Source of the DNA: FEB-25 sp963726315
Lineage (GTDB): Bacteria > Chloroflexota > Anaerolineae > Anaerolineales > UBA4823
Assembly: GCA_963726315.1 (NCBI GenBank)
Contig: CAVSBZ010000007.1
Location: 558,001-622,000, forward strand
DNA: 64,000 nucleotides
Reading direction: 5' to 3'
A program made the translations under genes and the position numbers. The notes under the pieces were generated by a model, which ran no database searches, was not told the DNA's origin, and was given only the letters and a program-made list of their open reading frames with translations. Positions 43,271 through 50,844 of this stretch are shown here, piece by piece; the first letter of the stretch is position 1, and every line of letters starts with the position of its first letter.

Positions 43271-44926
43271 TTATACCCATGCGGGTGGGTGATATTCTCC
43301 GAATACCTGCCGCAAGACAGCGCAGATCTCCCCCAATGTGATGTCGTTTTCCACACATTCGACGAACAGGGGTAAAAGGTTTTCTGATCCTCTGGCTGCT
43401 GAATCCAGCTGACTGAGCAGCTGGGCCACCTTGCTGGCATCCCGTTTACTTCGTATCAGCCGCAGCCGCTCACGTTGGGAAGCCTCTATTGCCGGGTCAA
43501 CCTTCAAACGCTCCAGGGAGATTTTTTCGTCACTCTGGAATGCATTCACTCCCACAACCACCTGCTCGCCTTTTTCAATTTCCTGCTGGGTATGGTAAGC
43601 GGCATCCTGGATCTCGCCCTGGATGTAACCCTGTTCGATGGCTTTAAGTGCTCCGCCCATCTCATCGATCTTCTGGATATACTCCATGGCACGCTGCTCA
43701 ATCTCGTCGGTGAGATACTCGATTATATATGAGCCAGCAAATGGGTCGATCGTGTCTGCCACGCCTGATTCATGGGCGATGATCTGCTGCGTGCGCAGGG
43801 CAACCCGGACGGATTTTTCAGTTGGCAGCCACAAAGCCTCATCCATGCTGTTGGTGTGAAGCGATTGGGTCCCGCCCATCACTGCCGCCAGTGCCTGCAG
43901 AGCCACCCGCACCACATTATTCTCCGGCTGTTGGGCGGTGAGTGTCGAGCCACCGGTCTGCGTGTGGAAGCGCAGGATCAGCGAGCTTTCCCGCTTAGCT
44001 TTAAATCGATTCCGCATCAGGTGCGCCCACAACCTTCGGGCACCACGGAATTTTGCTACTTCTTCCAGGAAGTTGTTATGGGCGTTGAAGAAGAAGGAAA
44101 GTTGACCGGCAAATTCATCCACATCCAGACCTGCTTGGATGGCAGCCTGGATATAGGCAATGGCATTGGCTAAGGTAAATGCCACTTCTTGCACTGCGGT
44201 CGAGCCAGCTTCCCGGATGTGGTAACCGGAGATGCTGATAGTATTCCAATGCGGCAGCTCCTTCTGGCAGTAGCGGAACACATCCGTGACCAGCCGCATG
44301 GACTGAGCTGGAGGAAAGATATAGGTGCCGCGAGCGATATATTCCTTCAGGATGTCATTCTGGATCGTCCCGCGCAGGGATTTCGTCTCCACGCCCTGGC
44401 GCCTGGCGACCGCGATGTACATTGCCAGCAGGATGGAGGCGGGTGCGTTAATCGTCATGCTGGTGGAGACTTTTCCCAGGGGTATCTGCCGGAATAGGGT
44501 TTCCAGGTCCTGCAGCGAAGAGATCGATACACCCACTTTCCCCACTTCACCCTCTGCCATCGGGTCATCGGCATCATAGCCGATCTGGGTGGGTAGGTCG
44601 AATGCCACCGAAAGACCTGTCTGCCCCTGCTCAAGCAGGTAGCGGTATCGCCGGTTCGATTCTTCAGAGGATGCGAACCCGGCATACTGCCGCATGGTCC
44701 ATAAACGCCCGCGGTACATGGTCGGCTGCACGCCTCGTGTGTATGGATATTCACCCGGGAAGCCTAGCTGGTCCATATAATCGGGGTCGGGGTCGGATGG
44801 GGTCAGGATAGGTGGTAGCGTGATACCCGAGGGTGTCTCGAATTTGGGCTTGCGTTCATGGAAATGTCGATCGACCGAGCCAGCGGTACGTTCCTGCCAG
44901 TTTTTTCTCTCGTCTTCTATGGTCAT
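43271..44926 (-). CDS. Methylmalonyl-CoA mutase, large (catalytic) subunit
   Basis: A 551-residue N-terminal (catalytic) domain of the adenosylcobalamin-dependent mutase that interconverts succinyl-CoA and methylmalonyl-CoA. Family parts are PYTRGVQPTMYRGRLWTMRQYAGFAS, GLSVAFDLPTQIGYDADDP, SISGYHIREAGS and RFHTQTGGSTLTAQQPENN. The C-terminal B12-binding domain is absent, as in organisms that encode it as a separate subunit; that gene is not in this window. The GTG at 44947 begins the frame, but the ATG at 44926 with GAGG upstream is the better start. Confidence 0.94.
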   Translation of the reverse strand: MTIEDERKNWQERTAGSVDRHFHERKPKFETPSGITLPPILTPSDPDPDYMDQLGFPGEYPYTRGVQPTMYRGRLWTMRQYAGFASSEESNRRYRYLLEQGQTGLSVAFDLPTQIGYDADDPMAEGEVGKVGVSISSLQDLETLFRQIPLGKVSTSMTINAPASILLAMYIAVARRQGVETKSLRGTIQNDILKEYIARGTYIFPPAQSMRLVTDVFRYCQKELPHWNTISISGYHIREAGSTAVQEVAFTLANAIAYIQAAIQAGLDVDEFAGQLSFFFNAHNNFLEEVAKFRGARRLWAHLMRNRFKAKRESSLILRFHTQTGGSTLTAQQPENNVVRVALQALAAVMGGTQSLHTNSMDEALWLPTEKSVRVALRTQQIIAHESGVADTIDPFAGSYIIEYLTDEIEQRAMEYIQKIDEMGGALKAIEQGYIQGEIQDAAYHTQQEIEKGEQVVVGVNAFQSDEKISLERLKVDPAIEASQRERLRLIRSKRDASKVAQLLSQLDSAARGSENLLPLFVECVENDITLGEICAVLRQVFGEYHPPAWV

Positions 44927-45039
44927 ACAAGCCTCGCTATCCTTCACTAAAATATCCCCACGAGTATACCTTATGTTTCTTCAACTGGGTCTCTTGCATT
45001 ATTGATCCTGTTTTTCAAGGATGTGGTAAACTCGCCCCC

Positions 45040-46206
45040 ATGAAAATACTCGCCGTTGATATCGGCACCGGCACGCAGGACATCTTCCTATACAATTCCC
45101 ACCTGGATATGGAGAACAATTTCAAGCTGGTGGTACCCAGCCCAACCATGATCGTCCACCGGCAAATCCAACAGGCAACCACCGAAGGTGCGCCCATCTT
45201 ACTGACCGGCGTGACCATGGGAGGCGGACCGAGCACCTGGGCTGCCGAGGCTCATCTACGGGCAGGTTTGACACTGTATGCCACACCCAGCGCTGCCCGT
45301 ACTTTTAATGACGACCTGGCAAGGGTAAAGGATATGGGAGTCTTGCTGGTGAGCGAGGATGAGGCAAAACAGCTGCCTGGTTCAGTTAAACGCCTCGTGC
45401 TGCGAGATTTTGACTTTACCTCGATTGCCGATGTTTTCCATACGTTCGGCATTTCTCTACAGAAACTGGACGCGGTTGCGGTGGGTGTGTTTGACCATGG
45501 GAACGCCCCGGTGGATGTATCAGACCGGCAGTTCCGTTTTGACTACCTGGATGAGCGTATCCGCAAGTTGAACCGGCTGAGCGCCTTTGCCTACCCTGGA
45601 GAAGAAGTGCCTGACCTCATGACACGACTGAAGGCGGTAGTTGACTCAGCCAGTGGGATGGATTTACCGTTGGTCGTAATGGATACTGCCCCGGCAGCTG
45701 TCTTGGGCGCTACCCTCGACCCACGCGTAGCTGCCAGGGAGCGTGTGATCATCACTAATGTGGGTAATTTTCACACCCTGGCATTTCGTTTAGGACCAGG
45801 TGGGATCGAGGGGCTGTTCGAACACCATACCGGGATGGTGGATGTCGAAAAACTAAACGCTTTGTTGCTCTCTTTGGCTAACGGGACAATCCGGCATCCG
45901 GATGTGTTCAATGATGATGGTCACGGAGCCCTGATGTATCACCCTACCCCCCTCGCCCTGGGCGATGGCGATTTTGACGTCGTTATCACCGGACCACGCA
46001 GGAACATCTTTACTCCGCATCAGCAAGGTACCTCCGAACCCCGCCTGCGAGCCTATTTCGCCGCCCCCTTCGGAGACATGATGATCACCGGCTGTTTTGG
46101 ATTGCTGGCAGCTAGCGCGGATGTGATCCCCGAGCTGGCTGGACCGATCAAGGCTTCCTTGTTTGGCACAGCTGGCAAAGGCGTTGCCCCTTGGGATACA
46201 GATTAG
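45040..46206 (+). CDS. DUF1786-family protein (sugar-kinase/Hsp70-like ATPase fold)
   Basis: A 388-residue protein starting MKILAVDIGTGTQDIFLY, the phosphate-1-type loop of actin/hexokinase-fold ATPases, followed by TGVTMGGGPSTWAAEAHLRAG and NVGNFHTLAFRL. This is the family annotated DUF1786, sometimes named putative pyruvate formate-lyase activating enzyme, though no radical-SAM motif is present. Real function unknown. The open frame extends to 44833, but the residues before 45040 are antisense to the mutase gene and the family starts here. A -10-like TAAACT sits 7 nt before the ATG, consistent with leaderless transcription. Confidence 0.82.
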   Translation: MKILAVDIGTGTQDIFLYNSHLDMENNFKLVVPSPTMIVHRQIQQATTEGAPILLTGVTMGGGPSTWAAEAHLRAGLTLYATPSAARTFNDDLARVKDMGVLLVSEDEAKQLPGSVKRLVLRDFDFTSIADVFHTFGISLQKLDAVAVGVFDHGNAPVDVSDRQFRFDYLDERIRKLNRLSAFAYPGEEVPDLMTRLKAVVDSASGMDLPLVVMDTAPAAVLGATLDPRVAARERVIITNVGNFHTLAFRLGPGGIEGLFEHHTGMVDVEKLNALLLSLANGTIRHPDVFNDDGHGALMYHPTPLALGDGDFDVVITGPRRNIFTPHQQGTSEPRLRAYFAAPFGDMMITGCFGLLAASADVIPELAGPIKASLFGTAGKGVAPWDTD

Positions 46207-46213
46207 CTTGAAA

Positions 46214-47296
46214 TCAACGGGGGATCAAGTGCACGGCAGTGGCTTTAAAGCTTGCGGTTACCGGCTGACCTTCTACAAGCTTCATATCATTGGCTGATCC
46301 GCGCGTGATCAGCGCAACTATCGGCAAACCACAGTCGACCACCACCCTGACGAGAGGACCACTCGGCAGCATACGCAGTATTCGTCCGCTTAAATGGTTG
46401 CGCGCGCTGGATATGGACGGCCGCTCCGAAATAGATAAGGTGATATCTTCGGGGCGCAAGCAAAATAGTACATGCGTCCCGAGAGCCATCTCCCCAACCG
46501 CCTCCAAATTCAATCCATTGGCCTCTACAATCACCTGGCCATCCTTCGATACCGCTACCTTACCTGCAATAACCGTCTCAACGCCTACAAAGGCAGCCAC
46601 ATCCGCGTCATTCGGGGAGGTGAACACGTCTTGAGGTCGTCCCACCTGGCGTAAGACACCCCCGAGCATTACAGCCACCCGGTCGCCGAGCAGCAGGGCT
46701 TCATCCAGGTCATGGGTGATGAACACGGTGGTGATCCCGGTTTGAGCTAATAAGGCATGCAAATCCTGCAGCATGCGTGACCGGGTTGGGGCGTCCAGGG
46801 CTGAAAATGGTTCATCCAGGAAGAGCAGTTCCGGCTGCAGGGCAAACGCCCGTGCCAGGCTGGTGCGCTGGGCTTCTCCCCCCGATAATCGCTGACCCTT
46901 CCTGTCCTTCAATGAGCTGATTTCAAGGCGTTCCAGCCAATCGTTTGTCCGGGTTTTAACCTCCGCCCGTGGTAATCCCCTGAACTTTAACCCGGCAGCA
47001 ACATTTTCAAATACCGACCGGTGCAGTAGCAGAGGTTCCTGGAGCACCAGGGCAATTCGCCTGCGGTAGGTTAGCTCATCTTCCTGGTCCATCGGCTTGC
47101 CGCGGAAAAAAACCTGCCCGCTGCTCGGTAGCAGTAAACGAGCCAACACCAATAAGAGTGTGCTCTTGCCCGCCCCATTGGGACCTATGACTGCCAGCAC
47201 TTCACCCTGTTGGATCTCCAACGAATCGACCTTTAACACCATCTGGTCGTCGCGGTTGACCACCAGGTCTTTAACACTGAGGATCGGTTCGATCAT
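46214..47296 (-). CDS. tupC: Tungstate/molybdate ABC transporter ATPase (TupC/ModC-like)
   Basis: A 360-residue importer ATPase. The ABC domain shows Walker A GPNGAGKST, Q-loop LVLQEPLLLHRSV, signature LSGGEAQRTSLARA and Walker B LLFLDEPFSALD. The C-terminal 120 residues form a TOBE-like regulatory region (TVIAGKVAVSKDGQ through PVTASFKATAVHLIP) characteristic of molybdate/tungstate importers. It is the last gene of the tup cluster, with a 6-bp gap after tupB. Confidence 0.92.
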   Translation of the reverse strand: MIEPILSVKDLVVNRDDQMVLKVDSLEIQQGEVLAVIGPNGAGKSTLLLVLARLLLPSSGQVFFRGKPMDQEDELTYRRRIALVLQEPLLLHRSVFENVAAGLKFRGLPRAEVKTRTNDWLERLEISSLKDRKGQRLSGGEAQRTSLARAFALQPELLFLDEPFSALDAPTRSRMLQDLHALLAQTGITTVFITHDLDEALLLGDRVAVMLGGVLRQVGRPQDVFTSPNDADVAAFVGVETVIAGKVAVSKDGQVIVEANGLNLEAVGEMALGTHVLFCLRPEDITLSISERPSISSARNHLSGRILRMLPSGPLVRVVVDCGLPIVALITRGSANDMKLVEGQPVTASFKATAVHLIPR

Positions 47297-47302
47297 GGGG
47301 CT

Positions 47303-47947
47303 TTAACGGGCGTCCCGCTGCTGGATCAGGGTTAACCCCAAATTGACCAGGTAAGCCAGGATGAGCAGGATAATACTAAGGGTAATGGCGTTTTGAAATT
47401 CACCCTTGCCGGTTTCGAGCACGATGGCGGTAGTCAGCACCCGGGTTTGGTGGCGGATGTTTCCACCCACCATCATGGATGCACCTACCTCCGAGATCAC
47501 CGCTCCAAAACCAGCCATCAAGGCTGCCAGCAATGGCAGTCGAGCTTCCTTCCACAATGAAATTACCAATTGCACTGGTGAGGCACCCAATCCTAGCAGC
47601 TGCAGGCGCAGGCGGGGGTCAAGCTGCTGTAAAGCAGCAGCGGTTAAGCCCGTTACCACAGGGGCAGCGATAATAGTTTGGGCAATCACAATGGCAGCCG
47701 GTGTGTAGATCAGATGCAGGTCACCGAGCGGACCACTGCGCCATAGAGTCATGGCAACGAACAACCCAACCACCACTGGTGGTAATGCCATACCCGTATT
47801 GATGATGCTGAGCATAAATTTTCGCCCGCGCATCCGCCTTAATGCCAATAAAGTTCCCAGGGGTAAACCAATAAACAGGCTGATCCCTGTCGCCAGCAGG
47901 GATACTTCCAGCGAAAGTATGGTAATTTCGAGGATATCTGAGCTCAT
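47303..47947 (-). CDS. tupB: Tungstate ABC transporter permease (TupB-like)
   Basis: A 214-residue inner-membrane permease with five or six hydrophobic segments and the EAA loop (LLGLGASPVQLVISLWKEARLPLLAAL). The small size and sequence VALTIRGxxLLLSLI-like N-terminus (SLEVSLLATGISLFIGLPLGTLLALRR) fit TupB. It follows tupA after a 75-bp gap that contains a strong terminator hairpin, and ends 6 bp before tupC. Confidence 0.92.
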   Translation of the reverse strand: MSSDILEITILSLEVSLLATGISLFIGLPLGTLLALRRMRGRKFMLSIINTGMALPPVVVGLFVAMTLWRSGPLGDLHLIYTPAAIVIAQTIIAAPVVTGLTAAALQQLDPRLRLQLLGLGASPVQLVISLWKEARLPLLAALMAGFGAVISEVGASMMVGGNIRHQTRVLTTAIVLETGKGEFQNAITLSIILLILAYLVNLGLTLIQQRDAR

Positions 47948-47975
47948 GGGCGTTATTTTATCATGCAGCTTTTAA

Positions 47976-48011
47976 AAACTGACTGCGGGCATACAAGCCC
48001 GCAGTCAGTTT
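47976..48011 (-). terminator. Rho-independent terminator between tupA and tupB
   Basis: AAACTGACTGCGGGC (47976-47990) pairs perfectly over 15 bp with GCCCGCAGTCAGTTT (47997-48011), with a 6-nt loop. On the minus strand it is followed by TTTTTAAAA. Partial read-through would give more binding protein than permease and ATPase. Confidence 0.9.
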
Positions 48012-48022
48012 AGCAAATTTAG

Positions 48023-48907
48023 TTATTTATTCCCAAGTGTTGATTCGTCTTTTCCCGCATCAGGGGTGAACAGAGCCTGACCATATTTATCCACACCGAA
48101 TTTACCGATCAAAGCTTGTGTATCGGGTGCAACCATGTAGTCAGAAAAGGCAACCGCCCCGGCATTATTTGCTTTAGGGCAGTTAACTGGATTTACCTGG
48201 ATCACATGGTAAATATTCAGAAGTGTAGAATCACCTTCAACCAGGTTATCCAGCTGGAGGTTAGCTTTGTTAGCCAGGTAGGTAGCTCGGTCTGTCAATG
48301 TGTACGCCCCTTTTTCTGAAGAGAGCGTTAATGTAGCGCCCATGCCCTGTCCCGATTCGTTATACCAGCTTCCTTCCGGTGTGATGTTGGCTGCTTTCCA
48401 AATTGCCAGCTCCTTGGCATTGGTGCCCGAATTATCACCGCGGCTGATAAACGGAGATTGGGTATTGGCAATCTTGGTGAAGGCGTCTGGAGCGGATGCT
48501 GAGCCTTTGATCCCTGCCGGGTCAGAGCTTGGTCCCACCACGATGAAATCATTATGCATCACCAGCTGGCGATCAACGCCGTAGTTGTTGTTCATGAAGT
48601 CTTTTTCAGCTGCAGGGGAGTGCACCAGCAGAACGTCCGCGTTGCATTCCTGTCCCATCTTCATTGCTTCCCCTGACCCAACCGCTACGGTCTGTACGGT
48701 GTATCCTGTTTTCTGCTCGAAATCAGGGACAAGCACATCCAATAACCCCGAATCCTGGGTGCTGGTGGTTGTTGCCAGGATCAAATTTGGATTTTGTGGT
48801 TTGGGCGGTTGGGAAGCGGCAGGTGTGGCAGTGGAGCATGCCGCCAGGACAAAAGAAAGAATTAATATAAATGAAAAAACTTTGCCGAGCTGCTGCGATG
48901 TTTTCAT
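48023..48907 (-). CDS. tupA: Tungstate-binding lipoprotein (TupA-like)
   Basis: A 294-residue solute-binding lipoprotein with signal peptide ending in lipobox LAAC (residues 21-24) and the TupA signature TTTSTQDSGLLDVLVP (46-61), followed by AVGSGEAMKMGQECNADVLLVHSP and FISRGDNSGTNAKE. The TTTSTQ motif is characteristic of TupA, which is selective for tungstate over molybdate in characterised cases. It is the third gene of the cluster and is followed by an intrinsic terminator. Confidence 0.93.
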   Translation of the reverse strand: MKTSQQLGKVFSFILILSFVLAACSTATPAASQPPKPQNPNLILATTTSTQDSGLLDVLVPDFEQKTGYTVQTVAVGSGEAMKMGQECNADVLLVHSPAAEKDFMNNNYGVDRQLVMHNDFIVVGPSSDPAGIKGSASAPDAFTKIANTQSPFISRGDNSGTNAKELAIWKAANITPEGSWYNESGQGMGATLTLSSEKGAYTLTDRATYLANKANLQLDNLVEGDSTLLNIYHVIQVNPVNCPKANNAGAVAFSDYMVAPDTQALIGKFGVDKYGQALFTPDAGKDESTLGNK

Positions 48908-48928
48908 ATTCTCCTCGAGAGTTTTAAA

Positions 48929-49144
48929 TTAGTCTACACCGATCATGACGTTGGACGCCTTGATGATGGCGTAGGCTTGTTTTCCTTCTGCTAAACCGAG
49001 CGTATCGACTGAGGCGTTGGTGATGATCGAGACCAGCTGAGCGCCGCCGGGAAGCTCGATGATCACTTCAGAGTTGACTGCCCCACGGACAATCTTCAAC
49101 ACCTTGCCTTTTAAGATATTTCGTGCACTGATTTTCATTTTCAA
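48929..49144 (-). CDS. mop: Molbindin-type (Mop/TOBE) molybdate/tungstate-binding protein
   Basis: A 71-residue stand-alone TOBE/Mop protein (MKISARNILKGKVLKIVRGAVNSEVIIELPGGAQLVSIITNAS and LGLAEGKQAYAIIKASNVMIGVD), which stores or buffers oxyanions in the cytoplasm. It lies between the regulator and tupA with gaps of 4 and 21 bp, so it is co-transcribed. Confidence 0.92.
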   Translation of the reverse strand: MKMKISARNILKGKVLKIVRGAVNSEVIIELPGGAQLVSIITNASVDTLGLAEGKQAYAIIKASNVMIGVD

Positions 49145-49148
49145 ACTC

Positions 49149-50150
49149 CTAAAGAATGATTTGGTCGCCCAAATGGGTGATATCGTATCCGGTCAGATTT
49201 TCTACCGCGTGGCGAAATTCACCGCTGAAAAATTTATCGAACAGGGGTGAGAGTTGCTGATCTGTAATTTGTTCCTTCGGCAGAACCAGGTCATAGCGCT
49301 CCTGGAACAACGGGATGAAATCCAAATGATGTGATACGGCAGCTGCGTGGATACCTAGTCCTGCCTGTGCCCGTCCCTGCTGGATGGCATTCGCCACTTC
49401 CGTGTGAGTACGGGCTTCATCACCGTATCCGAGGATATTATTCGGCTGAATGCCGAGCAGGCTCAGCTGACCATCCAGCCATAGGCGTGTGCCAGAGCCA
49501 CGGTTGCGGTTGATAAACCGCACGTCCTTGGTTAAGTCTTCGAAATTGTTAATTTGGCAGGGGTTTCCCATCTCGACGATTAACCCCTGCTCACGATGGG
49601 CAAGGGTAAGCAGGACCATCGTCTTATCTGGGAAGATATGGCGGACGAAGGAAGAGTTGAACTCTCCACTGCCTGCATCGTAAAGATGACAGCCGGTGGC
49701 ATTACACATCCCCTGCCGTAACGCCACCAGGCCGTCCAGGCTGCCGACCGGGAGGGTGAAAACTTCCAAGTCCCCACATGCGTCTCCTGCCAGCAGTTCT
49801 AACGCCAGGTCGTGGCTCCCAGATAGCACCACCATCTTTTTCCCACGCGTTTCTGGTAGTAAGAGCTCTTGTAAAAAAAACGCGTGTGCTTTGGATTGGT
49901 AAAATTTTTCCAGATAACCTTCAGATACCTTTACTTCAACCAGCTCCACCAGGTCGGCAGATTCAAGGATTTTCAAGTGATGCCGCACCCAGGAAGGCTC
50001 TTCCCCCAGTGTACGCCCGAGCTGAGAAAGCGTCGCCGGACCCGCCATCAGCTTACGCAGGATCATTAGCCTGCGTGGGTCGGATAAAATTTTAATTTGC
50101 TCGAAGGTGGATAACCGCTCTAAAGTTTCCATAATTAGGTAATTGGACAT
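49149..50150 (-). CDS. HTH regulator fused to a periplasmic-binding-protein-like domain (tungstate/molybdate regulator)
   Basis: A 333-residue one-component regulator. The N-terminal 85 residues are an ArsR-type winged helix (FEQIKILSDPRRLMILRKLMAGPATLSQLGRTLG), and residues 105-320 are a PBP-like domain (COG1910 type: GSHDLALELLA, FINRNRGSGTRLWLD, ANAIQQGRAQAGLGI). The PBP part resembles those that sense molybdate/tungstate or molybdopterin-linked ligands, and the gene heads the tup cluster, so it is predicted to control it. Starts at 50150 or at the ATG 50132 cannot be separated, as neither has a good ribosome site. Confidence 0.82.
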   Translation of the reverse strand: MSNYLIMETLERLSTFEQIKILSDPRRLMILRKLMAGPATLSQLGRTLGEEPSWVRHHLKILESADLVELVEVKVSEGYLEKFYQSKAHAFFLQELLLPETRGKKMVVLSGSHDLALELLAGDACGDLEVFTLPVGSLDGLVALRQGMCNATGCHLYDAGSGEFNSSFVRHIFPDKTMVLLTLAHREQGLIVEMGNPCQINNFEDLTKDVRFINRNRGSGTRLWLDGQLSLLGIQPNNILGYGDEARTHTEVANAIQQGRAQAGLGIHAAAVSHHLDFIPLFQERYDLVLPKEQITDQQLSPLFDKFFSGEFRHAVENLTGYDITHLGDQIIL

Positions 50151-50350
50151 TAAGATTTAAATTAACGGTAATGATTATTTTTAATCCGGTGGTGTGAATC
50201 TGTCAATGAAGGCGCGTTAGGAGAGCTGGATTGATTTGTTCTCCGTCTCCATACTGCTTATTATCTGTTTCGGGTTCCCCTACGGTTTTGTGGTCTGTAA
50301 CAGAGCGGATGAAATCTAAATTTCCTTGCTGTCGGGTGGTTAAATAAAAA

Positions 50351-50375
50351 TCCAGAGCTAAGGGTCAGCTCTGGA
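50351..50375 (-). terminator. Rho-independent terminator of the 113-residue membrane-protein gene
   Basis: TCCAGAGCT-(aagggtc)-AGCTCTGGA (50351-50375). On the minus strand it follows the gene at 50392-50733 and is followed by TTTTTATTTA. Confidence 0.85.
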
Positions 50376-50391
50376 TCTAGGTTGAACAAAA

Positions 50392-50733
50392 TTATATTGT
50401 AGGTGGAAGCGGATCGTCCGGGTTGGTGGGTGGAGCAGGTTTTTCCGAGATTGTGGCCGGCATCGGTGCTGCTGGTTGTACTGCTAGGGTCTCAGGTTTT
50501 CTGTGCAGTAAGAGATAACTGATCACGATGGTGATGAGCACCAGGAAGAAGCCAATGCATAATCCCGCAGCCCCAAAAGCATTCGTCCAGAAGGGGGTGA
50601 TACCTGCCTGGTTATTAAGCACAGGATAGAAGAGGAAACTGGATAACCCAAGGCACATGCAAGCTATACCGGGGATCCCGAATAAAAATATCACAAGTAA
50701 TGATAAGATGACTCCGAGTGTTCGGTCGCGCAT
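50392..50733 (-). CDS. Small membrane protein of unknown function
   Basis: A 113-residue protein with two hydrophobic segments (about residues 7-35 and 52-72) and a Pro-rich cytosolic or extracytoplasmic tail ending NPDDPLPPTI. AAGGAGG precedes the ATG and an intrinsic terminator follows, so it forms a monocistronic unit. No family recognised. Confidence 0.7.
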   Translation of the reverse strand: MRDRTLGVILSLLVIFLFGIPGIACMCLGLSSFLFYPVLNNQAGITPFWTNAFGAAGLCIGFFLVLITIVISYLLLHRKPETLAVQPAAPMPATISEKPAPPTNPDDPLPPTI

Positions 50734-50844
50734 TTTAACCTCCTTGATACATAATGGTTTTTGGTTTCATGAAGTATACGGTATACCAAACCAACGTGCA
50801 AGTTAATCTTATATACGGACGTCTCAAGTGAAAGTCGCGCCGCC

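Noticed and set aside
44833..45039. 69-residue N-terminal extension of the DUF1786 protein
   Set aside because: Family members start at MKILAVDIGTG, and the extension is antisense to the mutase gene.
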